DNA from: a virus
Direction: 5' to 3' (one strand)
Length of the DNA: 27,355 nt
Virus record (IMG/VR): IMGVR_UViG_3300032240_000322
Span: 1 to 27,355 of that record
Shown here piece by piece: positions 9,594 to 18,291 of the stretch (within the stretch, counting starts at the first letter, position 1; every line of letters starts with the position of its first letter). A program made the position numbers and the translations under genes. Below the pieces are notes generated by a model, which was not told the origin of the DNA, did not search any database, and was given only the letters and a program-made list of their open reading frames with translations.

Positions 9594-10022
9594 TTATTCC
9601 TCCGGCTGCGCTACTGGCAACTCAAACGTCACATGATTTTGTTTAATCCCATCTCTTTTAAATATTTTAAGCCACCCTGCACGCCCAGTCACTTCTATTC
9701 CTTCACAATCAGTATCTCGGGCAAAGCATTGCAGCGTATGCAGCATCGGTTCTTTCCACTTGTTTAGTTTGATGCCACCAGCAAAGTGCATGGCTAACAT
9801 CTTTTTCCTAGGGTAGTGAAGAAACTCAGTAACTACTGCGCCGTACACTGTATCTAAATCTTCGTACGCAACCCACAGCAAGTGGTTATAGTCCGTAATA
9901 CAAGTTTTAATATCGTCTACAGTAAACCGTCCGTAAGTGTATTTAGCTGCCCCATCAATATAACCCTCTACTTTGGGCCAACAAAAATTCAAATGCTCAA
10001 GCGGGACATACGAGATTTTCAC
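9594..10022 (-). CDS. GNAT-like small protein (T7 gp13-like position)
   Basis: This 142-residue protein uses GTG at 10022 as start. The site AAAGGACAAAA sits just upstream and overlaps the TAA of the preceding gene, which supports that start. The pattern of strands and helices (VWxAYEDLDTVYGAVVTEF, then MLAMHFAGG, then a helix and EGIEVTGRAGWLKIFKRDG, then a final strand) matches the acyl-CoA N-acyltransferase fold used by T7 gp13 and related phage proteins. I cannot see a clear acetyl-CoA binding Q/RxxGxG/A loop, so it may be enzymatically inactive, as I believe is the case for phage core proteins of this type. It lies among the putative internal virion proteins, which fits an assembly role. 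The call rests on fold pattern and position. Confidence 0.65.
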   Translation of the reverse strand: MKISYVPLEHLNFCWPKVEGYIDGAAKYTYGRFTVDDIKTCITDYNHLLWVAYEDLDTVYGAVVTEFLHYPRKKMLAMHFAGGIKLNKWKEPMLHTLQCFARDTDCEGIEVTGRAGWLKIFKRDGIKQNHVTFELPVAQPEE

Positions 10023-10031
10023 TTTTGTCCT

Positions 10032-11387
10032 TTATGCCGGAAGAAACTTATGCGGGTTGATTTGGCGACCTTGTTTGGTGTTCCCCGTGCGGGCTTTGCG
10101 GACCTTGTCCATCATTGCGTAAAGACGCTGGGCACCAGCCTTAGTAGAACCATTACCAAGATGCGACACCACATCGGCGGGCACCACAAATTCACCATCA
10201 GCTAAACGGGCCGGTTGTCTACCAGCAATAGTTGCAGGAATAGAGTCGCTCATACCATCGCCCGGACCATCAAGATACCCACCATGTGCATAGGCCATAG
10301 GCGACGGCTGTTGTGCAATTTGGAATGGCTGCGGGTCAGGATTTTGCATTTTGAACGACGCAAGGCCATAACCATCACGGCTGAGGTTGGTAGCAGCGCC
10401 GGGGTTATCCGGATTGTATGTATCTACTTGCCCACCAGCAGCATATTCACCGGCAGCTAAAATACGTGGATTCTTAAAGTACATATACTCAGAAGAATCA
10501 TTGGGGTCACGGTTAGTCGGAAAACTAACATCCCGCACTAACTTGTACGGACCTTTGTAATCTGACTTTTCTTCTTTTTGCTTCGGGAACCCAGTCGGCC
10601 CTTTAGCGCCAAGCAACGGCAACGCCACGCTTGCAGTAGTCCCCGGATTATTTTTAATGAATTTCCAAGGGTCATCCATGATGTTTTTGACACCTTGACT
10701 AAACGACGGCTTGGTTTGGCTAACCCCCCATTGAGCTTCTATTGGACTATTAGCAGTCGCGGTTTTGGGTAAAGCTATATCACCTAGTTGGTCGCCAAAA
10801 GGAACAGGCGCAGGTGGGGTTGGGCCAACGGGCACTTTAGTAGCATTCCAAAATTCTGAGGAGCCGGGTATTGCCGAACTTGCGCTTGTTGCTGTAGCTG
10901 CTTCCGGAACAATTGCCGACTCTGCTACTTTTTCAGCCGAAGACATAACGCCTTCAGGAACGGCGGATAAACCTTTAGTAACCCCTGCATTTGCAACGCT
11001 GCTTCCAAAATTAGCGCCACTATACCCACCTAGTCCCGCCATTAAACCTTTAAGCGGGTCACCTGTTAACGCCCAGCCAAGCGCACCGGTAGCAAGACCC
11101 GCGCCTAACGCACCCATACCAAATAAACCCTCAGACCCAACAAGACCCGCAGGGCCAAGGGCAGCGCCTAAAGCAATAGGCGCTACAATTCCAAGAATGT
11201 CTCCAAGAAAGCCAGCTTCAGGTAGGCCGGTATGCGGGTTAATAGTTAGTGAGCCACCATGCGCCATAGCCAAAGACTGAAGGCCAGCAACCTCGCGGGG
11301 TTGCATGTGAACAAGCATGGTATCGCCGCCGCGTCCAAGACCGGCAAGGCCACTAGCTACAGGTTGCATTTGGTAGTTTTGGTTCAT
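10032..11387 (-). CDS. Gly-rich putative virion/ejection protein with membrane-active segment
   Basis: This 451-residue protein starts at ATG 11387. No strong ribosome site is visible, only GGATAA 8 bases before the ATG. Residues 55-135 are a run of Gly/Ala/Leu with glycine-zipper spacing (GFLGDILGIVAPIALGAALG and following), able to enter a membrane. A Ser/Ala/Pro-rich linker follows. The C-terminal ~85 residues hold a well-conserved phage block: YAHGGYLDGPGDGMSDSIPA, then ARLADGEFVVPADVVSHLG, then a helix AGAQRLYAMMDKVRKAR and a basic tail ending in HKFLPA. MAHGGSL occurs at 41-47. It is the first gene of the putative core cassette, directly before the GNAT-like gene. A small hydrophobic core protein such as T7 gp14 is the closest functional analogy; this is inferred, not shown by homology. 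Confidence 0.75.
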   Translation of the reverse strand: MNQNYQMQPVASGLAGLGRGGDTMLVHMQPREVAGLQSLAMAHGGSLTINPHTGLPEAGFLGDILGIVAPIALGAALGPAGLVGSEGLFGMGALGAGLATGALGWALTGDPLKGLMAGLGGYSGANFGSSVANAGVTKGLSAVPEGVMSSAEKVAESAIVPEAATATSASSAIPGSSEFWNATKVPVGPTPPAPVPFGDQLGDIALPKTATANSPIEAQWGVSQTKPSFSQGVKNIMDDPWKFIKNNPGTTASVALPLLGAKGPTGFPKQKEEKSDYKGPYKLVRDVSFPTNRDPNDSSEYMYFKNPRILAAGEYAAGGQVDTYNPDNPGAATNLSRDGYGLASFKMQNPDPQPFQIAQQPSPMAYAHGGYLDGPGDGMSDSIPATIAGRQPARLADGEFVVPADVVSHLGNGSTKAGAQRLYAMMDKVRKARTGNTKQGRQINPHKFLPA

Positions 11388-11426
11388 GGCCGTATTATCC
11401 AGTATTAGGTTGGCTTTTGCTAGTAC

Positions 11427-12311
11427 TTATGGTACCGCCGATACAAAAGAAAGGGACGCAGCTATAGACGGTGTGGTTGGTCTGGTTGGGGATGTTCCAG
11501 CAGCGTAATACTGAAGAGTTACTTGGGTGCTATCAGTAGACCACCAAAGCTCAATATAATCGTTTGCGGCTAATTGTATAAGTTGGTTCCATCCGGCAAC
11601 CGTATGGCCCGGAACGCCGCCGTGACTATTTGGAATTGATACTAGACCAGTAGACCCCGCAACATCAACACCATTTAATCTTGTCCAGATACTAACGTCG
11701 TGTAGTGAATTATCTGTATTTTCAAATTGAGCAGAGAACTGCAGGTTATACAGCCCCGGATAAGTCACAGTCATTTTTGAATTGGCAGTCAGTGTAAGCG
11801 TGGTGCTTGAAACGGTTTGAGAATTGTTGACTGTGTATGTACCAATTCCACCTGTGCCTGTGCCTAAAGCGGTAATGCGCGTATTCGCAGATACACCACT
11901 TCCAGTTATTGTCATGCCTACATAAATAGTTCCAGAAGCAACAGCAGTTACAGTTAAAGTTGTACTACTAATAGAACCCGTAACCGTAGCTATTGTTTGG
12001 TTAATATCTATAGAATTAGCGTAATCAACTTGTTCAAGAATCATAACCGTAGCGGTATTGGCCACGTTTGTCTGCGTTAATGCACTTTGCCACGCGCCGT
12101 ATGGGTTAATTAGTTGGTCGCCACGGCCTTTGAAATAGCCTGTTGTGCCGTTAGCCTGCTGTGCTAAAAAATAATCCGCCTGCAGCGGAGTTGTTGAGTC
12201 TAGGCGTTGAAAATAAAGCGCCAACGCTCTCATGTACTGATTTTGCTGTACTTGGTTGTATTTAGTTTCTGGCAAGGGGAGAGCTGGCGCTCTAAATAAA
12301 AGCATCGCCAT
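11427..12311 (-). CDS. C1q-like phage structural protein with an inserted beta module
   Basis: This 294-residue protein starts at ATG 12311, with GGGAG about 9 bases upstream formed by the end of the preceding gene. The N-terminus ([20 protein letters not shown]) is a helical opening that is common in phage structural proteins. Residues 88-107 and 177-292 together look like one C1q-like jelly roll ([34 protein letters not shown], then [10 protein letters not shown]). Between them, residues 108-175 form a separate Thr/Ser/Gly beta module ([19 protein letters not shown], then [13 protein letters not shown]) that recurs in many unrelated phage proteins. It most likely decorates the tail or capsid. 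It follows the gp10-like tail gene with a 2-base gap. Confidence 0.7.
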   Translation of the reverse strand: MAMLLFRAPALPLPETKYNQVQQNQYMRALALYFQRLDSTTPLQADYFLAQQANGTTGYFKGRGDQLINPYGAWQSALTQTNVANTATVMILEQVDYANSIDINQTIATVTGSISSTTLTVTAVASGTIYVGMTITGSGVSANTRITALGTGTGGIGTYTVNNSQTVSSTTLTLTANSKMTVTYPGLYNLQFSAQFENTDNSLHDVSIWTRLNGVDVAGSTGLVSIPNSHGGVPGHTVAGWNQLIQLAANDYIELWWSTDSTQVTLQYYAAGTSPTRPTTPSIAASLSFVSAVP

Positions 12312-12313
12312 TG

Positions 12314-14278
12314 TTAAAAACTCCCACCGCGAGAGCCATCTTCACGAGCATCAATACGCGGCATACCCAACTGCCACTGAGTGCCAAGAGTATTTGACTC
12401 AATTCTAAAGTTCATCTGACGGCCGCGCGCCCGTATAAACACTTGGTTGGTGTATTGGTCAAACACGGCCGTTGTTGTTACTACGTTTTGAGAAGTAGTT
12501 TGGCCTTCTTGGTTTGTGGTAGAACTAGCCGCACCGGGGAAGTTACGTACCCCAACAGTTATATACGCAGTAGCAGTGCCACCTGCGGTAGAGTTGGTAA
12601 AATTAATGTCCGGAATAACCCGGCGCAGCAACATAAATTTGTCACCATCACCAACGTCAAAATCGGCTGATTGGATATAGGCATCTATCGGCAACGGGCT
12701 TGCGCCTTGTGGTTGCCCATCGTTAATACCATCTTCATGCTGATATAGCCATCCACCCCCAGCGGCGATTGGGTTAACTACGTATCCAGCATCAGTCCAT
12801 GCAGTTCTATTCAACGTACCAAAATACCAAATCTGTTCTAAATAGTTATAGATAACATATCTATTAATTTCGCTAGAGTCTGCACTAGCATAAAACCAAA
12901 TTACTTCGTTGTACTCAGCGTTGCCACCGGCGAAGAAAATAGACGATAGGCCTTGGTTGATATTTTGGAAAATGTATTGCCGCAAGGTACAAGGCAATGT
13001 ATCTACGCGACCAGTATAAATATAGAACCGGTCCACACCCATCCAATATGCAGCGTTATTAACAACAGTTACTGCGCCCGGACCCATAATGCTGATATTG
13101 TTATCTAGCTCTTGAAGCGCAAATACTTCGCTGGTACCAGTAAACTGCAGGGAATTAAGCGAAAAGTCTGTGAAAATAAGAATTTCTTGTCTGGACCTAA
13201 CACCACATAAAATCCGTGTACCAGCTTGAACCCGCAAAAAACCAGCGTTGTTTGTGGTTGTGGGGTTCCAAATCCAAGGTTGCGGACCATTATCTGGGTC
13301 TACGTTAGACCAACGAATTAATAGCGAGTCATAAGTTCCAGTTAGATATTGGGTGCAACTTAAAGCAAGCAAATGTCCACTAGGAGCGAAAAGAATTTGT
13401 CCGGTTTGTCGGGGAATAGCGGCCTTTTCAGATACACTAAGCCCCGGATAATCAATCATGTTAATTGCGCGACTAAGATATGAGCTGTCATACGCCCAAT
13501 AAAACAAATTAGGATTTGTGCCAGAACCATATAGCTCTGCACCAGTAGCATCGCGCACAACAAAATACAATACGTTTAACTGTTGGTCTTCAGAAATAAG
13601 TCTGGCTGGTGAGTAGACTACAGGTCCACTAGAACCCCAAGTGCCCCGACCCCAAGTGCCAGTGCCCCAGTAAAGGCCAGCAGTAACGGTATCGTTACCG
13701 GGGTAAATATAAGCATAATAAGTAATTCCTGTGCCACCGCCAGTAGTAGATGCTGATGTACAGGCAGTTGCAACTTGGATGGTAAACGTATTAGCAGTTG
13801 GCGTGCTTAATACTTGAAACCCAGTATTTAAATCCCCAGACGGTATACCGGCAAAACCTACAGCGCCTACAAAACCAATATAATCTCCAACAGCCAGACT
13901 ATGCCCAGTTATAGTTACGGTTACTATTTTTGAACCAAGTGTTCCAGTGGTAAAACAGTTATCTGTTGACGGCGATGTTGAATGCGTATAAGTGACACGG
14001 GCAGGGGTAATGTCATATAGAGTAGTACCCTGCTGTATATAAACCTTTTTGCTAGTACCAACGGCGGTTAGTGGGGTTGAATTATCTACAACATACGGCA
14101 GCAGGGCGCGGCACGCCCCAAGATACGATGTGTAGTTACTTACCGTCCAACCACCAATTTTTTCTGGAAACCCCGAACGAAACCTAATTTTGTCGCAGTC
14201 ATACCAACCACCTTCAGATGAGTAGTCTGTTTGGTCTCGGTTGATACCCGGTTTAAAAATAAGTTTCTGTAGTGGCAT
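12314..14278 (-). CDS. P22 gp10-like tail/head-closure protein
   Basis: This 654-residue beta-rich protein has its start at 14278 sharing one base with the endolysin stop (TAATG); GAGG lies 8 bases upstream. The opening [20 protein letters not shown] followed by [12 protein letters not shown] and PEKIGGW is characteristic of a family often annotated as phage stabilisation or tail accessory protein (P22 gp10 type). This protein forms the hub of short tails. Residues ~105-180 ([17 protein letters not shown] and [12 protein letters not shown]) look like an inserted small beta domain. The centre and C-terminus hold propeller-like blades ([42 protein letters not shown]). The gp10 assignment is from memory of the family; a more distant short-tail hub protein is the alternative. 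Confidence 0.75.
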   Translation of the reverse strand: MPLQKLIFKPGINRDQTDYSSEGGWYDCDKIRFRSGFPEKIGGWTVSNYTSYLGACRALLPYVVDNSTPLTAVGTSKKVYIQQGTTLYDITPARVTYTHSTSPSTDNCFTTGTLGSKIVTVTITGHSLAVGDYIGFVGAVGFAGIPSGDLNTGFQVLSTPTANTFTIQVATACTSASTTGGGTGITYYAYIYPGNDTVTAGLYWGTGTWGRGTWGSSGPVVYSPARLISEDQQLNVLYFVVRDATGAELYGSGTNPNLFYWAYDSSYLSRAINMIDYPGLSVSEKAAIPRQTGQILFAPSGHLLALSCTQYLTGTYDSLLIRWSNVDPDNGPQPWIWNPTTTNNAGFLRVQAGTRILCGVRSRQEILIFTDFSLNSLQFTGTSEVFALQELDNNISIMGPGAVTVVNNAAYWMGVDRFYIYTGRVDTLPCTLRQYIFQNINQGLSSIFFAGGNAEYNEVIWFYASADSSEINRYVIYNYLEQIWYFGTLNRTAWTDAGYVVNPIAAGGGWLYQHEDGINDGQPQGASPLPIDAYIQSADFDVGDGDKFMLLRRVIPDINFTNSTAGGTATAYITVGVRNFPGAASSTTNQEGQTTSQNVVTTTAVFDQYTNQVFIRARGRQMNFRIESNTLGTQWQLGMPRIDAREDGSRGGSF

Positions 14279-14697
14279 TATTTAACCTCTTTACCGGTGC
14301 ATAAATCAGCTAGCGTCAACCCACCAGTGTATTGGAAGTGGGCTAATTCTTTAAACCGGGTCCACTCCCCAGCCCATTCTAACCCAGCTAACTTGCCATA
14401 GTTACCAATTTTTACCCAGATAGGATGTGTGCCGTCCCAATCAGGTTTGCCGTTTACAAGCGGTACAACATCTATAGCGCAGCGGTAGTTATGAAAAGAC
14501 TGTCCGCCTTTGGCGTTAGTAACAACCCTGCCCGGTTCGGTTCTACCCTGAGCGTACAGCGCGTTTTGGCTTTCATGGTCCCGATACGTTGATGTAATAA
14601 GAAGCTCGATGCCATCACCCTTACAGAGCGCAACAAACTTCTTAACTTTCTCCTTAACTACAGGAAGTAGGTCATCGATGTTTCTGGACGCAATCAT
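14278..14697 (-). CDS. Endolysin, M15-type L-alanyl-D-glutamate peptidase
   Basis: This 139-residue protein resembles the T5 endolysin family, which cuts the peptide stem of peptidoglycan with a zinc-dependent active site. Expected ligands are present: His69 and Asp76 in SFHNYRCAID, and His120 in FKELAHFQ, with Glu117 in the catalytic acid position. YRDHESQNALYAQGR (38-52) matches the conserved N-terminal helix. Position 72 is Arg where the usual SxHxxGxAxD motif has Gly. There is no signal peptide, so it needs a holin. The ATGA start overlaps the stop of the holin gene directly upstream, making a two-gene lysis cassette inside the tail operon. Confidence 0.88.
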   Translation of the reverse strand: MIASRNIDDLLPVVKEKVKKFVALCKGDGIELLITSTYRDHESQNALYAQGRTEPGRVVTNAKGGQSFHNYRCAIDVVPLVNGKPDWDGTHPIWVKIGNYGKLAGLEWAGEWTRFKELAHFQYTGGLTLADLCTGKEVK

Positions 14698-15062
14698 TTA
14701 GCTTTCCGCGAGTAGAACAACGTACGGTCACCAAACAGGTAGAACCCTATGGCGGCGGCAAAGTTATCAACGGCGGGGTTAGAAATACTAGACATGGTCA
14801 TATACGCCCAAGTACCAAGCACAAGAATTGCTACAGACGGACGCATTAAACGTACTACCGCCTCAACCCACGGATAAGATGGATTGGCACCGCCAGCGTC
14901 ATTCATCGCCTTAAACATCTCAAGGTCGATTTCCTTCATCTTGGCGTACTGCTCAATCGTTGCGGGTTTAAACTGGTCTGGCGCAATGAACTTACTAATC
15001 AGCGACTTACCAAGGTCTACAGCAAGCGGTCCAAGTGCAGCAAGAATAGTTACTGGGTCCAT
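14694..15062 (-). CDS. Putative 3TM-type phage holin
   Basis: This 122-residue protein has an amphipathic N-terminal segment (DPVTILAALGPLAVDLGKSL), a charged middle helix (TIEQYAKMKEIDLEMFKAMN), and two hydrophobic helices at about 72-90 and 98-112. It ends in GDRTLFYSRKAK. This arrangement matches the phage/GTA holin family known as holin of 3TMs. It would permeabilise the inner membrane so that the neighbouring endolysin can reach the wall. The start at 15062 is preceded by GAGGT at about -14, formed within the end of the upstream gene; the endolysin start overlaps its stop as ATGA. Confidence 0.78.
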   Translation of the reverse strand: MDPVTILAALGPLAVDLGKSLISKFIAPDQFKPATIEQYAKMKEIDLEMFKAMNDAGGANPSYPWVEAVVRLMRPSVAILVLGTWAYMTMSSISNPAVDNFAAAIGFYLFGDRTLFYSRKAK

Positions 15063-15064
15063 AT

Positions 15065-15274
15065 TTAAATTACCTCAGCGGGCTGTGGAATGGGCAGAAT
15101 TTCCGTGCCGTTGTAGTAAAACTGGTCAGCAACTACGTTATCTGCACAATCCATCCAAAACAGCGGATTGGCTACCGGAAAGGTTTTATCGTCAGGTTCA
15201 ACTTGCGCAACACGCTCACCGACAGAACCATCAGACAAATAGACTTTTTCATTGGGAGAAATTAGTGCTTTCAT
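15065..15274 (-). CDS. Small phage protein of unknown function
   Basis: This 69-residue acidic protein starts at ATG 15274, two bases after the tail-fibre stop, with only weak Shine-Dalgarno potential (GAG). It looks like a compact beta structure (KVYLSDGSVGERVAQVEP, FPVANPLFWMDCAD, QFYYNGTEILPIPQPAEVI). Short proteins of this kind often follow fibre genes, where some act as fibre chaperones or fibre tips, but no motif here proves that. It is kept as a gene because it fills the gap exactly between two well-supported genes. Confidence 0.65.
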   Translation of the reverse strand: MKALISPNEKVYLSDGSVGERVAQVEPDDKTFPVANPLFWMDCADNVVADQFYYNGTEILPIPQPAEVI

Positions 15275-15276
15275 AA

Positions 15277-18200
15277 TTAATACTCAATAATAATTAAACC
15301 AACAGCTCCAGCGCCGCCTGCTTTTGCACTACCAAGGCCTCCGGTAGCACCGCCGCCACCGCCGCCATAGTTATTACCGGCCACACCTGTGGTTCCTGAA
15401 AAATAAACCGGCGATGACAAAATATTTGTCCCCGCGAATCCGCCTGTGCCTCCAGATTGTCCAGCAGAACCCGTGAAATTAAGGTCTCCACCAGAACCAG
15501 CGCCAGATGTGCCTCCGGTTCCTGTGCCGCCACTAGCGCCACTTCCACCTCCACCACCTGTTGATGAAACAGTAGAAATCGTGTTGTTGGTTCCAGATGC
15601 CACAGAGCTTGTGCCGCCAGAACCACCCGCGTTATTACCAGCAGCTCCTGCGGTTCCGCCTGCGCCTACTGTGATTGAAAGTGTCCCGCTTACTAACCCA
15701 GTTATAACTTTAATAGCCACGCCGCTACCGCCACCGTTGCCAGAATATGTAGAACCAGCAGCAGCCGCTCCACCTCCACCACCACCACCACCAACAACAG
15801 TTACTTTGACCTTTGTAGTGTTAGAAGGAACGGTGAATGTAAAAGTACCCGTTCCGGTATTTGACATGGCAGAGCCGGAACTATTTGTCACTGTTGTTGG
15901 ATAAACAGCAGTAGACATATTGCTAAACCCAGTAATTGCGGGGGCAGATGATGCCCATGTTGTGCCGTCGCTTGTTAATACGTTTCCGGCAGTGCTTGGG
16001 GCTACAACTTGAACAGCAGAAGTGCCATTGCCAAGTAGCACATTGTTTGCAGTTAAAGATGATGCACCAGTACCGCCGTTGGCCACAGGCAACGTACCAA
16101 CCACACCCGTAGAAAGCGGCAAACCATCACAGTTTGAAAGAGTGCCCGATGTTGGTGTACCAAGAACTGGAGTTACTAGAGTTGGGCTATTAGATAAAAC
16201 CAAGCTGCCCGTACCCGTATTGGTTGTTGTTCCGGTTCCGCCGTTAAGTACTGGAAGAGTACCGGTAACGTGAGTGGTCAATCCAACTTTACCCCACGTT
16301 GGGGCTTGATTCACACCACCAGAAATAAGTGCATTACCTGCCGCCACATCTGCTAATGAAGAAAGAGTAGTAGCACCAGAAGCATAAAGAATGTCGCCTA
16401 TGTTATAGCTTGATTGCCCAGTGCCGCCGTTGCCTGCCGGTAGCGTTCCGGTAACATGAGTAGTCAAACCAATCTTGCCCCATGAAGGAGCCACACCAAC
16501 GCCGCCTGAAATAAGCGCATTACCGGTGGCAACATCGGCGAGTTTAGACAGCGCTGTAGACCCAGAAGCGTAAATAATATCGCCAACCGTATAGGAAGAC
16601 TGGCCAGTACCGCCATTAGCTGCGTTCAAAGTACCAGACAGAGTAATAGCGCCCGGGGTGGCGGAAGATGGAGTAAATCCAGTTGTGCCAGCGCTAAACG
16701 ATGTAACACCCGCTGCGGCGGTGGCGCTTGTGTATAAGTTATAAGATGAGTACCATTGCAACGTAGTGGAGGCATTAAACTCCATCACTCCGTTAACAGC
16801 AATTTGAATTGAGGTATTAATAGCAAGCGCGTCAATAAACCCGCTCGATGCCGGATATACGTTAACTGCGTTAGCGCCTTTGTTAACAATAACAATTCGA
16901 CGGCCAGTAGTGGCTGTGGGTAGCGTTACACCAGACGGATTTGAAGCAGCAGTTGTAATGACATTGTAGTCATTAGTTAAAGCGCCTTGGCCTTGGGCAT
17001 TGGTGCCAGCGGTTACGGTTGCGGCAGTACTAAAAGTTTCGCCAGACAGAGACGGCGTGGTTAAGCTAGGTGAAGTTGCCAATGCAACTACGGTGCCGCT
17101 ACCAGTAGTGCTATAAGACGTGCCCCAAGCCGAACCTGTTGAGTTGGCAATACCGGCGCCGGGGTATACTTGGGATGCCACCGAACCCCAAGATGTGTTG
17201 GTACCATCAGTAGTTAAATACTTACCACTGTTAGATGTTTGAGATGGGACAAGGTTATTAAACGCCGCGTTTGCAGTAGTTGCGTTAGTACCACCATTGC
17301 CAATACCTAAAGTACCGGCGAGAACAATATTACCAGTAGATGCCGTATTTGGAGTTAAGCCAGTTGAACCAGCACTAAAAGAATTAACTGCGCCAGTAGA
17401 CGACGGAGTCATTAAGTTATATGACGAATACCACTGCGTTGCGCTGGAGGCATTAAAAATCATTACCCCGTTTACAATAATTTGAATCGAGGTATTAATT
17501 GCATTACCGTCGATATACGCGCTAGTGGCGGGGTATACATTGATTGGGTTTGCGCCCTTATTAACCACAACCACACGACGACCAGTAGTTGCAGCGGGTA
17601 GAGTTACACCAGACGGGTTTGCGGCGGCGGTTGTGATGACGTTATAGTCACTTGTCAAAGCGCCTTGACCTTGAGCATTGGTGCCAGCAGTTACAGATGC
17701 AGAAGTGCTAAATGTTTCTGCCGACAAAGATGGCGACGTAAGCGTGGGAGCCGCAGATAAAACAACACTACCCGTACCAGTGCTGGTTGTTACCCCAGTG
17801 CCGCCAGATGTTACTGGAAGCGCAGAGCCTAAAGTAAGTGCAGGAATGTAGTCTTGCCCCGGAATAACGTCTGTGCCGTTAGCATATAAAATAACAGTGC
17901 TACCGTTTGGTACTACAGTACCAGTTGATGACGCATACTTAACAGTTAATGAATATCCGCCGCTAATACTATTTTTAATAATGTACAGTTTTTGGATTGA
18001 AGTAGACGGAATGATTACCGTAGATGCCGCACCGGGCGAACCAGAAAAACTAAGAAATAACGACCGAAAATCTTGGTTAGCCGTGGTGTTTGTATAGGCA
18101 AGAGTAGTTGACGTGGTCGTCAACGTTACAGCGGAAAAGCCACCAATAGCTTGCTCAATACCCCGCGTAGTGCTGGTTGTGTCCCCCAAATTATTGTTTG

Positions 18201-18282
18201 TGGTGGTGCCCCAGTTTCCAGTGCTGCCGGTTTCGCCTACGGCTATTAACTCTAATTTTAGTGTTGAATATGAACTTGCCAT
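15277..18282 (-). CDS. Tail fibre with duplicated modules and Gly-rich adhesin-like C-terminus
   Basis: This 1001-residue protein starts at ATG 18282 behind a strong site (TTAAGGAGCAATA). The first ~145 residues (LKLELIAVGETGSTGNWGTT onward) are a conserved phage fibre N-terminus, probably the virion attachment part. The middle holds two copies of a ~150-residue module (AGTNAQGQGALT through QWYSSYNL) spaced 226 residues apart. Then come two tandem 62-residue units (GDIIYASGSTALSKLADVA through HVTGTLPAGNGGTG), and GGTG-type collagen-like links. The last ~170 residues are very rich in Gly/Ser/Ala (GGGGGGGGAAAAGSTYSG) and end in GAVGLIIIEY, like the polyglycine adhesins at phage fibre tips. It should recognise the host surface. 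Confidence 0.85.
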   Translation of the reverse strand: MASSYSTLKLELIAVGETGSTGNWGTTTNNNLGDTTSTTRGIEQAIGGFSAVTLTTTSTTLAYTNTTANQDFRSLFLSFSGSPGAASTVIIPSTSIQKLYIIKNSISGGYSLTVKYASSTGTVVPNGSTVILYANGTDVIPGQDYIPALTLGSALPVTSGGTGVTTSTGTGSVVLSAAPTLTSPSLSAETFSTSASVTAGTNAQGQGALTSDYNVITTAAANPSGVTLPAATTGRRVVVVNKGANPINVYPATSAYIDGNAINTSIQIIVNGVMIFNASSATQWYSSYNLMTPSSTGAVNSFSAGSTGLTPNTASTGNIVLAGTLGIGNGGTNATTANAAFNNLVPSQTSNSGKYLTTDGTNTSWGSVASQVYPGAGIANSTGSAWGTSYSTTGSGTVVALATSPSLTTPSLSGETFSTAATVTAGTNAQGQGALTNDYNVITTAASNPSGVTLPTATTGRRIVIVNKGANAVNVYPASSGFIDALAINTSIQIAVNGVMEFNASTTLQWYSSYNLYTSATAAAGVTSFSAGTTGFTPSSATPGAITLSGTLNAANGGTGQSSYTVGDIIYASGSTALSKLADVATGNALISGGVGVAPSWGKIGLTTHVTGTLPAGNGGTGQSSYNIGDILYASGATTLSSLADVAAGNALISGGVNQAPTWGKVGLTTHVTGTLPVLNGGTGTTTNTGTGSLVLSNSPTLVTPVLGTPTSGTLSNCDGLPLSTGVVGTLPVANGGTGASSLTANNVLLGNGTSAVQVVAPSTAGNVLTSDGTTWASSAPAITGFSNMSTAVYPTTVTNSSGSAMSNTGTGTFTFTVPSNTTKVKVTVVGGGGGGGGAAAAGSTYSGNGGGSGVAIKVITGLVSGTLSITVGAGGTAGAAGNNAGGSGGTSSVASGTNNTISTVSSTGGGGGSGASGGTGTGGTSGAGSGGDLNFTGSAGQSGGTGGFAGTNILSSPVYFSGTTGVAGNNYGGGGGGATGGLGSAKAGGAGAVGLIIIEY
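16316..17760 (-). repeat. Duplicated modules in the tail fibre gene
   Basis: A ~150-residue module (AGTNAQGQGALT to QWYSSYNL) occurs twice with 678-bp spacing (plus-strand cgccttg at 17661 and 16983). Downstream, a 62-residue unit (GDIIYASG to HVTGTLP) is tandemly doubled around 16270-16610. Confidence 0.8.
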
Positions 18283-18291
18283 TATTGCTCC

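Noticed and set aside
11388-11426. GATAAT promoter-like sequence in the longest gap
   Set aside because: It lies only about 6 bases before the ATG and has no matching -35.
15446-15904. 152-residue Pro-rich plus-strand open frame
   Set aside because: It is the complement of the glycine-rich fibre tip (Gly codons read as Pro).
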